A DNA stretch of 64,000 nt from Chromobacterium phragmitis (GTDB taxonomy: Bacteria; Pseudomonadota; Gammaproteobacteria; Burkholderiales; Chromobacteriaceae). The DNA is taken from NCBI RefSeq assembly GCF_003325475.1, contig NZ_CP029495.1, forward strand, positions 4,464,001-4,528,000, given 5' to 3'. The notes below the pieces were generated by a model, which was not told the origin of the DNA, searched no databases, and saw only the letters and a program-made list of their open reading frames with translations. Positions 29,383 to 38,603 of this stretch are shown piece by piece. Made by a program: the position numbers and the translations under genes. The stretch's first letter is position 1, and each line of letters opens with the position of its first letter.

Positions 29383-30123
29383 TCAGCCCATGGACAACAG
29401 CTGAGCAGCCTGCTGGTCGTTCTGCTGCGAGGTTTGCATCATCTTGATATTCAGTTCGTACTGGCGGCCATGAGAGATCATCTGCACCAGAGCCTCCACG
29501 GAGTTGACATTGGATGACTCCAAGGTCTCCGGCACCAGTTTGACGTCGGCGTTGGCGGGCAGCGTGCCGCCGCCGTTCACGTGGAACAACCCGTCCTCGC
29601 CCTTGTACAGGTCCTTGGGGCCGGGATTGACCATCTTGATCTGCCCCACCAGCTGCGGCGCGCGATTGGCCCCGATCAAGGGTATCGCCATCACCGAGCC
29701 ATCTTGCCCCAACTGCACCTGCGTGCCGGTCGGCACCGTGATCGGCCCGCCGTCGCCCATGATGGTGAGACCGGTGCGCGTGCGCATCAGGCCGTTGGCG
29801 TCCAGCGTGTAGCCGCCGTCGCGAGTATACGCCTCCTGGCCATCCGCGCCCTGCACCGCGAAGTAACCCGGCGAACCCAACGCGAAATCAGACGGATTGC
29901 CGGTATGCTGCAGCGGCCCCTGGCTGGCGTCGAAGCCTATGGTGTTGTCCACCACGTAGGTGCGGGTCGGCGCGCCGTCGCCTATCACCGGCAAGGCGCG
30001 AAAGGCTGCCAGGTCGGCCTTGAAGGCGTTGGTGTTGACGTTGGCCAGATTGTTGGCGGTGGTGGCCTGCTGCCAAGCTTCATGCTTGGCGCCCGTCATC
30101 GCCAGGTACAACATTCTATCCAT
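29383..30123 (-). CDS. flgF: Flagellar proximal rod protein FlgF
   Basis: 246 residues. MDRMLYLAMTGAKHEAWQQA with NNLANVNTNAFKADL, and the C-terminal SVEALVQMISHGRQYELNIK common to axial proteins. Proximal rod component, placed between flgE and flgG as in other flg operons. Confidence 0.96.
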   Translation of the reverse strand: MDRMLYLAMTGAKHEAWQQATTANNLANVNTNAFKADLAAFRALPVIGDGAPTRTYVVDNTIGFDASQGPLQHTGNPSDFALGSPGYFAVQGADGQEAYTRDGGYTLDANGLMRTRTGLTIMGDGGPITVPTGTQVQLGQDGSVMAIPLIGANRAPQLVGQIKMVNPGPKDLYKGEDGLFHVNGGGTLPANADVKLVPETLESSNVNSVEALVQMISHGRQYELNIKMMQTSQQNDQQAAQLLSMG

Positions 30124-30138
30124 GCTTCAACTCGCCGC

Positions 30139-31377
30139 TTAGATGTTCAACAGCGTCTGGACCAAGGTGTCTTGCGTCTTGATCGTCTGGGCGTTGGCCT
30201 GATAGTAGCGCTGGGCCGTGATCATGCTCACCAATTCATTGGTCAGGTTGACGTTGGAATCCTCCACCTGGCCGGATGACAGCGTGCCGGTATTGCCCGC
30301 GCCTGGACGATTGATGGTGTATGCGCCGGAATTGCCTGTCTGCACCCACAGATTGCCGCCCACATCCTGCAAACCCTGCGGATTGACGAAATTAGCCAGC
30401 GCCACCCGCCCTATGCTTTTGGTTTGGCTATTGGAAAAGCTGGCCTGAATCAAGCCGTCCGCCGAGATATTGATGCCCTGCAGCGTGCCGGGCGCCGAGC
30501 CATCCTGTATCACGGGATTGAGCGCCGCCGAAGTCTGGGCGATCTGCGTGGAGTTGGTGTAGTCAAGCGTGACCGTCTGCGGTATCGCCGCGCCGTTCAG
30601 CGGCGCCGTGGTGAATGTGATGGGCACCGGCGTGAAGCCGGTCAAGTTGCCGCTGGTATCGAAATTCAATGTGAAGTTGGCGGGAGAGGTCGCCGCATTG
30701 CCGTCCACATAGGCGTTGACCGTCCAGGTATTGCCGGTTGCCGCGGAGTTGGTCAACGAATAGTAAAAAGTCATCTGGTGCGAATTGCCCAAGCTGTCAT
30801 AGACAATTTGACTATTCGGCCAATTATAGGAATTAGGATTGGCGGGATTGTTGATGGGAGCCACCGTCGGCGTCTTGCTGCTCGAGTTCAACTGAACAGG
30901 CATGCTCAGCTTGGTAGTAGCCTTAGGCGAAATCGAAGTCGCAGCCAATTGCAGCTTGCCGACGGGCCCTTCCGCGATATTGCCGTTCGCATCGGCCGTC
31001 CAGCCTTGCAGATAATTCCCCGCGGAGCTGACCAGATAGCCGGAGCTATTGACCTGGAACTGGCCGTTGCGGGTATAGGCCTGAGTGCCGTTAGGCAAGC
31101 CCATGATGAAAAAGCCGGCATTGTTAATCGCCAAGTCCAGGCTGCGGCCGGTGGAGTCCAGGTTGCCGTTGCCCATGTTCTGCGTTACCGCCTGCACCTG
31201 CACGCCGATGCCCGGCGTGGTGGCGGTGATGCCGTACAGGCTGTTGCCGTACAAGTCGCCGAACTCGGTTCGCGAGCTCTTGAAGCCGACAGTATTGGCG
31301 TTGGCCACGTTGTTGCCTATGGTGTCCAGCTGCACGGATGCCGCGTTCAGACCGCTCAAACCTTGTTGAAAGCCCAT
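30139..31377 (-). CDS. flgE: Flagellar hook protein FlgE
   Basis: 412 residues. FQQGLSGLNAASVQLDTIGN and ANANTVGFKSSRTEF at the N-terminus; C-terminal LTNELVSMITAQRYYQANAQ. The central Ala/Thr/Asn-rich domain forms the hook surface. AGGAG precedes the ATG. Confidence 0.97.
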   Translation of the reverse strand: MGFQQGLSGLNAASVQLDTIGNNVANANTVGFKSSRTEFGDLYGNSLYGITATTPGIGVQVQAVTQNMGNGNLDSTGRSLDLAINNAGFFIMGLPNGTQAYTRNGQFQVNSSGYLVSSAGNYLQGWTADANGNIAEGPVGKLQLAATSISPKATTKLSMPVQLNSSSKTPTVAPINNPANPNSYNWPNSQIVYDSLGNSHQMTFYYSLTNSAATGNTWTVNAYVDGNAATSPANFTLNFDTSGNLTGFTPVPITFTTAPLNGAAIPQTVTLDYTNSTQIAQTSAALNPVIQDGSAPGTLQGINISADGLIQASFSNSQTKSIGRVALANFVNPQGLQDVGGNLWVQTGNSGAYTINRPGAGNTGTLSSGQVEDSNVNLTNELVSMITAQRYYQANAQTIKTQDTLVQTLLNI

Positions 31378-31419
31378 CTTACTGCTCCTCGTTAAGCTCT
31401 AGATCTCGGCGCGCGGCGC

Positions 31420-32160
31420 TCAGGACATCTGCGCGACATTGGCCAGCGGCACCTGGGAATTATCCGCCAGCACCAACATCGGCGTGCCATTCGCCCAGGA
31501 AACCGCTTTCACCTGCTGGGTGGTATAAGCTGTCGCGGTGGTGGACCCGGACTTGTCGATCTGCGTCACCTGAACCTGGAAGGTATACGCGCCATCCGCC
31601 GGCAGCGGGTTGCCGCTTGCGTCCTTGCCATCCCAGGAAAAAGTATTCATCCCCTTGCCCGGATTCTTCAACGGCACGGAATCCACGACATTGCCATTTT
31701 TGTCCAAGACATTGACTTGCACCGAGGAGGCGGGGCCGTTCAACAGCACGCCGCCCTGAACCGTTTGTCCGGCCGCGGGCATCGGCAACGCATTGCCCGC
31801 TATCAACACGTTCTTGTTGATCATGCTGGAGGCCATCAGCGACTGGGTGGCGTTCTGCGCCGACACTAGTTGCTGCATGGTCTGGTTCAGCGTCTGCAAG
31901 CCGGCTACCTGGCTGATCTGCGCCATTTGGCTGGTGATCTGGCTGTTGTCCATCGGATTCAGCGGGTCCTGCGCGTTCAACTGCGCAGTCAGCAGCCTTA
32001 GGAAATTGTCCTGCATCGCCTGGGCGCTGGTCGCCGACGAATTGCTGGAATTCGTCCCGGACTTGTTGACCGACGGGAGGGAACCGGCCGGCACCTGCCC
32101 GTTGTTCACATTGGTGTAGTCGAATCCGTTTCCGATGCCGTTGGTCGCTGCGGTAGCCAT
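31420..32160 (-). CDS. flgD: Flagellar hook-capping protein FlgD
   Basis: 246 residues from ATG 32160; a GTG three codons upstream is badly placed for the ribosome site. Contains FLRLLTAQLNAQDPLNPMDN, the FlgD signature, followed by FlgD Ig-like and tudor-like segments (WDGKDASGNPLPADGAYTF). Scaffold for hook polymerisation. Confidence 0.95.
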   Translation of the reverse strand: MATAATNGIGNGFDYTNVNNGQVPAGSLPSVNKSGTNSSNSSATSAQAMQDNFLRLLTAQLNAQDPLNPMDNSQITSQMAQISQVAGLQTLNQTMQQLVSAQNATQSLMASSMINKNVLIAGNALPMPAAGQTVQGGVLLNGPASSVQVNVLDKNGNVVDSVPLKNPGKGMNTFSWDGKDASGNPLPADGAYTFQVQVTQIDKSGSTTATAYTTQQVKAVSWANGTPMLVLADNSQVPLANVAQMS

Positions 32161-32181
32161 GGCCGTCACCCTTTAGCTGGT

Positions 32182-32592
32182 TTACTGACCGAGCTGCAGT
32201 GTCTTCTGCAGCAGGGTCTTGGCGGTGTTCATCATTTCAACGTTGTTCTGGTAAGCCCGAGACGCTGCGATCATGTCGGCCATCTCTTCCACCACGTTGA
32301 CATTGGGCATGGTCACGTAGCCGCGCTCGTCGGCCAGCGGATTGCCCGGTTCGTACTTCAAGCGCGGCGGAGACTGATCCTCCACCACGGAGGTCACGCG
32401 CACGCCGGCGACCTGCGGCTGGGCGGTGTCCACCGGAATCGCGGTGAACACCACGTGCCGCCCCTTGTAAGGCTGCCCGGTGGAGCTGGTGGCGCTTTCC
32501 GCGTTGGCCAGGTTGCTGGCCACCACATTGAGCCGCATCGACTGCGCCGACAGCGCCGATCCCGAGATATTGAACAGATTGGACAAAGACAT
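32182..32592 (-). CDS. flgC: Flagellar proximal rod protein FlgC
   Basis: 136 residues. FNISGSALSAQSMRLNVVAS, ANAESATSSTGQPYKGRHVV and PNVNVVEEMADMIAASRAYQ. GGAGG eight bases before the ATG, overlapping the flgB end. Confidence 0.96.
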   Translation of the reverse strand: MSLSNLFNISGSALSAQSMRLNVVASNLANAESATSSTGQPYKGRHVVFTAIPVDTAQPQVAGVRVTSVVEDQSPPRLKYEPGNPLADERGYVTMPNVNVVEEMADMIAASRAYQNNVEMMNTAKTLLQKTLQLGQ

Positions 32593-32595
32593 TCA

Positions 32596-33009
32596 TCAAC
32601 CTCCGGAGCCGTTGCCCTGAATCGCCGAGCTCAGGCCGCTGATCTTCTTGTTGAGGAAGGTCAGCGTGGTCTGATACTGCAGCGCGTTGTCGGCGAAAGC
32701 CCCGCGCTCCACATCCATGTCCACCGTGTTGCCGTCCAGGCTGGGCTGCACCGCGCTGCGGTATTGCAGCGGCACGCCTGAGCCGCCCCCGACCTGATTC
32801 GCGATGTGCCGCGCATTCGTCGTCGCCAACGCCAATTGCCCCTGTCTGTCCACTTGCGCCTGAAGCGCCGACTTGAAATCGAAATCCACCGCCTTGTAAT
32901 ACGGCGTTTCGGCGTTCGCGATATTGCTGCCTATCACTTCTGCGCGATAGGCCTGCAGATTCAACGCGCGCTGCTGAAAATCGAAATAGTGGGCAATCTT
33001 GTCTAGCAT
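32596..33009 (-). CDS. flgB: Flagellar proximal rod protein FlgB
   Basis: 137 residues from ATG 33009 (AAGGAGAT eight bases upstream). YFDFQQRALNLQAYRAEVIG, NIANAETPYYKAVDFDFKSA. First gene of the operon; directly behind the sigma-54-type promoter. Confidence 0.96.
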   Translation of the reverse strand: MLDKIAHYFDFQQRALNLQAYRAEVIGSNIANAETPYYKAVDFDFKSALQAQVDRQGQLALATTNARHIANQVGGGSGVPLQYRSAVQPSLDGNTVDMDVERGAFADNALQYQTTLTFLNKKISGLSSAIQGNGSGG

Positions 33010-33040
33010 TGGGCGATCTCCTTGCTGGCCACACACCAAA

Positions 33041-33055
33041 GCATGAAGTGTGCCA
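33041..33055 (-). promoter_or_regulatory. Sigma-54 (RpoN) promoter of the flgB operon
   Basis: On the minus strand TGGCACACTTCATGC: -24 GG and -12 GC with exact ten-base spacing, matching the TGGCAC-N7-TGC pattern with one change (ATGC for TTGC). Predicted start near 33029, 20 bases before the flgB ATG. Sigma-54 control is normal for rod-hook operons in hierarchies with an FlrC/FleR-type activator. Confidence 0.82.
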
Positions 33056-33265
33056 GCTGCCGAAAGCCCCGAAAACCCAAGTTTTCACGCCCTTGCCGGC
33101 CAAAGCGGCAAGTTCGCCGCCCTTGCCGCGCCCGAAGGCGGCAAAACTTGCCGCCCTCGCCGATCCATGGCGCGCATCAAGAGATTTGAGGATTTTGCTT
33201 GCCCCTCCGGCCAAACCGTGCCAAAACCGACAATAATGCAAGTAAGTGGAAAGTCGGAGCTCGCG

Positions 33266-34063
33266 ATGCTGGCTTTGGAACAATTACTTATCTCTTTGGC
33301 CGAGCCCTCGCCGGTGCAGGCTCAAATCATCACCAACGCGCTGCAAGGCATGGGCGCCTCGCAGATCGAGACGCACGGATCCGGCAGAGAATTGATCGAA
33401 CAAGCCAGGCTGCGGCGCCCCAGCCTGGTGATCAGCGCCTATCATCTGCCGGACATCACCGGCGCGGAGCTGGTTCAGGAGCTGCGCGACAGCGAGGATC
33501 TGTACGACATCCCCTTCATCCTGATCTCCAGCGAAACCAATCCGGAAAGGCTGGAAACGATACGCCAGGCCGGCAGCCTCGCCATCCTGCCCAAACCGTT
33601 CACCCACGAAGAGTTCGAACAGGCGATGCAGTCGGTGATGAGCTTCCTCAACTGCGACAGCCTCGGCGCGGAGGTGGACGCGGACATGGCGCTGATGAAC
33701 GTGCTCATCGTCGACGACAGCAGCACGTCCCGCCACCACATCCGCCAGGTGCTGGAGAAACTGGGGTTCGAGCACTTCTGCGAAGCCGCCAGCAGCGAGG
33801 CCGCCATCCCCTACCTGGAACAGGAACCGTTCAAGCTGATCGTCACCGACTACCACATGCCCGGCATGGATGGACTGGACTTCGCCCGCCACGTCCGCAG
33901 CAGCGGATTGCAACCCGACACGCCGGTGCTGATGGTCACCAGCGACAGCGACAATCTGAGCAAAGACGAGCTGGAGGACGCAGGCATCGCCGCCTGCTGC
34001 CAAAAACCTTTCGACATGGACAAGATGCGGGAGCTGATTCGCACCCTGCTCAACGAATACTGA
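33266..34063 (+). CDS. Double receiver-domain response regulator; first receiver degenerate
   Basis: 265 residues from ATG 33266 (GGAG seven bases upstream); an ATG at 33236 would add ten residues but has no ribosome site. Residues about 5-120: receiver fold in which the phospho-acceptor is Ala58 (VISAYHLPD) and the usual N-terminal acidic pair is missing, though the Lys of ILPKPF is kept. Residues about 143-265: a complete receiver with VDDSSTSR, Asp in VTDYHMPGMDG and Lys in CCQKPF. No output domain. Divergent from flgB, so a role in chemotaxis or flagellar control is likely but unproven. Confidence 0.88.
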   Translation: MLALEQLLISLAEPSPVQAQIITNALQGMGASQIETHGSGRELIEQARLRRPSLVISAYHLPDITGAELVQELRDSEDLYDIPFILISSETNPERLETIRQAGSLAILPKPFTHEEFEQAMQSVMSFLNCDSLGAEVDADMALMNVLIVDDSSTSRHHIRQVLEKLGFEHFCEAASSEAAIPYLEQEPFKLIVTDYHMPGMDGLDFARHVRSSGLQPDTPVLMVTSDSDNLSKDELEDAGIAACCQKPFDMDKMRELIRTLLNEY

Positions 34064-34083
34064 GCGCTTGCCGCCGCCAGAAA

Positions 34084-34109
34084 AAACTCTCGGGCGAGCC
34101 CGGGAGTTT
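34084..34109. terminator. Bidirectional terminator
   Basis: AAACTCTCGGGC and near-perfect complement (one T-G pair) between convergent genes. Confidence 0.75.
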
Positions 34110-34140
34110 GTCATTTGAGATATGGGCTTGCTGCCGGCCC

Positions 34141-34965
34141 CTAGCGCGGCGCCACCCACACCAGGCGGGAATTCGCCTTCTCTTCACCAAAGGCCTGCCG
34201 GCGCCAGTAGCCCTGGCTGGCGTATTCGCCGCCGGCCAAGTCCGCCACGCGGCAAAAGGTGACCTCTCCGAAACCGGACTTCAGCAATTGGCTGCGCGCC
34301 TTCTGCCGCGTCTTGGCGCAAGAGGGATGAGCGGCGTCCGCCACCCAGTCCGCCGGCGCGGCGGATTCCCAGGCCTTGGCCAGTTCCAGCCTGGGCTGGG
34401 TCATCATCGCCAACCCATTCAGAACCGACGACAACAGGCTCAACCACTCCTCCGCGACACCCCCCAGCTGCGCCGCCAACTCTCCCGGATACTCGACCCG
34501 CACCAGTTCCACCTGGTCGGCGGCCTGCAGCCAGTTGACGCCGTCCGGCGCGAATCCCATCCGCACCAGCGTCAGCAACAAAGCCTTGCGCTCCGGCTGG
34601 TGCGCGACGAAGGCGCCGCCTTCTCCCGGCACATGCAGAAAAAACGCCGCGGCAGGCAAATTCAAAGTATCCGGCAGGTTGGAAGGCTGGCGAGTATGAG
34701 CCAGCGCGGAGGCCAGCGCGGCTTCCAGATGGGAAATCACCCTGCCATGGCGGACGAAATGTCCCCACGCCTCGGCCAACGCCAATTCGCATACGATAGC
34801 GGCTTGCGGAATCTCGAACACTTGCGCGGCTCGCTCCAGCTCACGCTTGATCACATCCTTCATTTGCGCCCGAGCCTCCGCCGCCTGAACCGTCTGGACA
34901 TACAGCTGCCCCACTCGCTTGGCCCAGGGCCGGGTGGCGGCGTAGCGTTGCACGGCGTATTCCAT
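34141..34965 (-). CDS. Conserved-looking protein of unknown function
   Basis: 274 residues, not recognised. No signal peptide or membrane helix. Mostly helical, Ala/Leu/Glu-rich; the N-terminal third contains AEARAQMKDVIKRELERAAQ, possibly a coiled coil. Trp-rich C-terminal half ends with GYWRRQAFGEEKANSRLVWV. Codon use matches the chromosome, so it looks like a resident gene. Single gene between an EAL protein and the double receiver; no function can be assigned. Confidence 0.75.
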   Translation of the reverse strand: MEYAVQRYAATRPWAKRVGQLYVQTVQAAEARAQMKDVIKRELERAAQVFEIPQAAIVCELALAEAWGHFVRHGRVISHLEAALASALAHTRQPSNLPDTLNLPAAAFFLHVPGEGGAFVAHQPERKALLLTLVRMGFAPDGVNWLQAADQVELVRVEYPGELAAQLGGVAEEWLSLLSSVLNGLAMMTQPRLELAKAWESAAPADWVADAAHPSCAKTRQKARSQLLKSGFGEVTFCRVADLAGGEYASQGYWRRQAFGEEKANSRLVWVAPR

Positions 34966-35039
34966 TGCTCAGCTTCCTTCAAAATGAAAAAAGGCGGCAT
35001 TGTAACAAACGCCGCCCCTCGCCCCAACCCGCAGCTTGC

Positions 35040-36089
35040 TTAAGCGCCAGCCTTCCCCCTGCGCGATACGGCCTTGTCCTGCACGATGCCGGAATACAGC
35101 CACTGGCGAAAATGGTTCAGCGTCATCGGCTTGCCGAAATAAAAACCTTGCAACAACTCGAATCCGTTCACCTTCAGATAATTCTGCTGGCCGGATGTCT
35201 CTACGCCCTTGACGATGACCCTCACCCCCAGCTGGCGGGTGGAAAGCAACAAGCCGTCCAGCACATTGCCACGCATGGTGTCCTGCCCCAACGCCGTCAC
35301 AAAGCCCTTCTCCACCTTCAGAAAGTCGAAACCCCAGCGCCGCAGATAAGCTTTGTCCGCATAGCCTGAGCCGAAATCATCCAGCGCCAGCTTCACCCCT
35401 TCCCGCTTCAAGCGGCGAATCACGCCTTCCGCTGCGGGCGACTCGCCCAGCGGCGTGCGCTCGGACACCTCCAGCACCAGCACGGCCTGTTTCTCGCGCA
35501 GCATCGCCAGCATTTCGCGGCAATCCTCGATCAACTCCGGCATCGCCAGATGCTCGCCAGCGATATTGACGCCCACCATGAAGCCTGGAGGCAAGGCGAC
35601 TTGGCGCAACTCTCCGCATACCCGCCGAAACAGATAACGGGTCAGCGGCACGATCAGCCCCGTCGCCGTCGCCGCGTCTATGAACAGATCCGCCCGCACA
35701 TTGCCCTGCACCGGGTGACGCCAGCGAGCCAGCACCTCGACGCCCACGCACTCTCCCCCCGCTGCCGCCACGACAGGTTGGTAATGCGCGAAGAACTCCT
35801 GATTGCGTATGCCTTCCAGTATTTCCCAATCCGCCGCGCTTCGCGCGCCGGCGCCTCTCCGCAACCAGGCGGCGAACAGCGCCGCCGCCAAGGCGGCCAG
35901 CAAAACGACTTCCAGCACCAGCGCCAGACCCCGCCCATGCAAGGCATCCGGTTGGATCGCGCCCAGCCGCCACGGCAAGATCAGAGACAGCGGCACAAAC
36001 AGCAACAGCGCCAATCCATACACCACTCCGGCGCGGGCGCCCATCGCCCGCCTCGACAGCCACAAACCCAAGCCACCCCCGATTCGCAT
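35040..36089 (-). CDS. Membrane-anchored EAL-domain protein, probably catalytically inactive
   Basis: 349 residues. Two membrane helices (about 20-40 and 54-76) separated by only a short loop, then an EAL domain from residue 90. Conserved c-di-GMP phosphodiesterase residues present: Glu118 (EVL in place of EAL), Asn175, Glu207, Asp237-Asp238 (DDFGSG), Lys258 and Gln314. The general-base Glu expected 20 residues before Gln314 is Lys294 (VKGVET instead of AEGVET). The architecture resembles CSS-motif phosphodiesterases with the periplasmic sensor reduced. Most likely a c-di-GMP binder or regulator rather than an enzyme. Confidence 0.87.
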   Translation of the reverse strand: MRIGGGLGLWLSRRAMGARAGVVYGLALLLFVPLSLILPWRLGAIQPDALHGRGLALVLEVVLLAALAAALFAAWLRRGAGARSAADWEILEGIRNQEFFAHYQPVVAAAGGECVGVEVLARWRHPVQGNVRADLFIDAATATGLIVPLTRYLFRRVCGELRQVALPPGFMVGVNIAGEHLAMPELIEDCREMLAMLREKQAVLVLEVSERTPLGESPAAEGVIRRLKREGVKLALDDFGSGYADKAYLRRWGFDFLKVEKGFVTALGQDTMRGNVLDGLLLSTRQLGVRVIVKGVETSGQQNYLKVNGFELLQGFYFGKPMTLNHFRQWLYSGIVQDKAVSRRGKAGA

Positions 36090-36252
36090 CCGCTCGCCCC
36101 CAGTCTGCGCCTATAGTGCAGTTTAGCGAGAGAGAAGCCCTTCGCCAGCGCAGGAAGCGCCGCCCAAAGGACGGGTAAAACTTAAATTTCCAAACACAGC
36201 CAATCAAGACGCAAACAATCAAATACTTACCCAGCCATTTTTCAGAAAACAG

Positions 36253-36281
36253 TTGCCCCAAGCCCACAATTAATGTACAGT
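36253..36281 (+). promoter_or_regulatory. Candidate sigma-70 promoter of the rhlE-type gene
   Basis: TTGCCC, 17-base spacer, TACAGT (4/6 each). Start would be near 36288. Confidence 0.45.
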
Positions 36282-36411
36282 CCTGCCTCTTGCAATTTCA
36301 CCGGGCACATCCACCCCCTCGCCTCGCCCGAGTGTGTTCTTCATCGTCCCTGACCATTTTCAGGCTTCGTCCATGCTTGAGTCGTTTAGACTGGACTGCT
36401 GTTCGCCGCTT

Positions 36412-36500
36412 GCCAGGTTGGTGCCGATGAGTTGCGGCCTAGAAGGCGCCGCCTAACCGCCACGAAACCTGGCTTAAAGTGATGCCGGCACACAGCCGGC
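36412..36500 (+). promoter_or_regulatory. Structured 5' leader element of the helicase mRNA
   Basis: GCCAGGTT at 36412-36419 pairs with AACCTGGC at 36466-36473 around an internal GC-rich hairpin. GCCGGC-ACACA-GCCGGC at 36484-36500 forms a second hairpin ending six bases before AAAGGA. Such leaders commonly serve helicase autoregulation or cold response; here that is inference. Confidence 0.5.
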
Positions 36501-36513
36501 CTGAAAGGACATC

Positions 36514-37827
<1,314 letters not shown>

Positions 37828-37843
37828 GGTTGGCCTTCAAATG

Positions 37844-37873
37844 AAAAACGGCGGGAGCTTCCCGCCGTTTTTT
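37844..37873. terminator. Bidirectional terminator, rhlE and secreted-protein gene
   Basis: AAAAACGGCGGGA, three-base loop, TCCCGCCGTTTTT. Confidence 0.88.
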
Positions 37874-37887
37874 GCATCTTCCCCCTT

Positions 37888-38496
37888 CTATTTCGCGCTT
37901 GCTGCCGGCTTGCACAGCATCGAAGTCGGAGAATAGAAACTGCCGTTCGGCAGTTTGCGGCTGTCAAAGGTGGTGCCGCCAAGAAATAGCCCCTTCCCCG
38001 GATTCACAACATTGGATGGCCAGGGAATGATGTAATTGATCTTGGAGTTCGCGGAATCGCCTACGCTAGTGTAAGAAAACGACACATCGCCGGCGAACTG
38101 AATCTGCCCAGTCTTATAAACCACCCCCCCGAATGGCCCTCCCTGCCTGACCCAACCAGATATCGTCATTGTCTTGTCCCGGATCTCGATTGACGATATC
38201 GAGCCGCCGCTCCCCGCGGCGCCAGCCTCATCGCCCCAGGAGCCGCTGGCGGTAAAGCCGACCAGGTCCATATAGCCCGTTACCTTGTAACCATTGACAT
38301 TGCCCGCAAGCAACAAGCGACTGGGTGATACCGCTCCGATATAGTTGATGGCGGCATTGGTGTTTTGCTGGCTGAAACCACTGCCGGTGATAGCGAAACG
38401 CGCATCGCAGTCCTTGTTGGAGTCGGCGCGGGCAACCGCGCTGCCGATCGCCAGGATGGCGCCCGCAGTCACAGCGAGCAGAAATGGAAACTTCAT
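37888..38496 (-). CDS. Small secreted protein of unknown function
   Basis: 202 residues from ATG 38496 behind AAGGAT. Signal peptide MKFPFLLAVTAGAILAIGS with likely cut after ARA. The mature protein is Gly/Ser-rich and beta-like (GNVNGYKVTGYMDLVGFTAS, SGWVRQGGPFGGVVYKTGQI), with two Cys, one near each end, that could form a disulfide. No family recognised. Possibly exported beyond the outer membrane, but nothing proves it. Confidence 0.75.
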   Translation of the reverse strand: MKFPFLLAVTAGAILAIGSAVARADSNKDCDARFAITGSGFSQQNTNAAINYIGAVSPSRLLLAGNVNGYKVTGYMDLVGFTASGSWGDEAGAAGSGGSISSIEIRDKTMTISGWVRQGGPFGGVVYKTGQIQFAGDVSFSYTSVGDSANSKINYIIPWPSNVVNPGKGLFLGGTTFDSRKLPNGSFYSPTSMLCKPAASAK

Positions 38497-38603
38497 CACG
38501 GATCCTTTCTCGTAGTTATCGGGCACGCCTTCCAATCGAGGGCTGCGCCGGGTTGGCTTTGACCGGCTAGGCCAATGAAATTCCATTGGAATATAAATAA
38601 CCA

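Larger units (their letters stand above)
36090..36513. other. Upstream region and long leader of the rhlE-type gene
   Basis: No gene. AT-rich part around 36180-36290 with a promoter, followed by a GC-rich leader of about 225 bases with inverted repeats. Confidence 0.6.
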
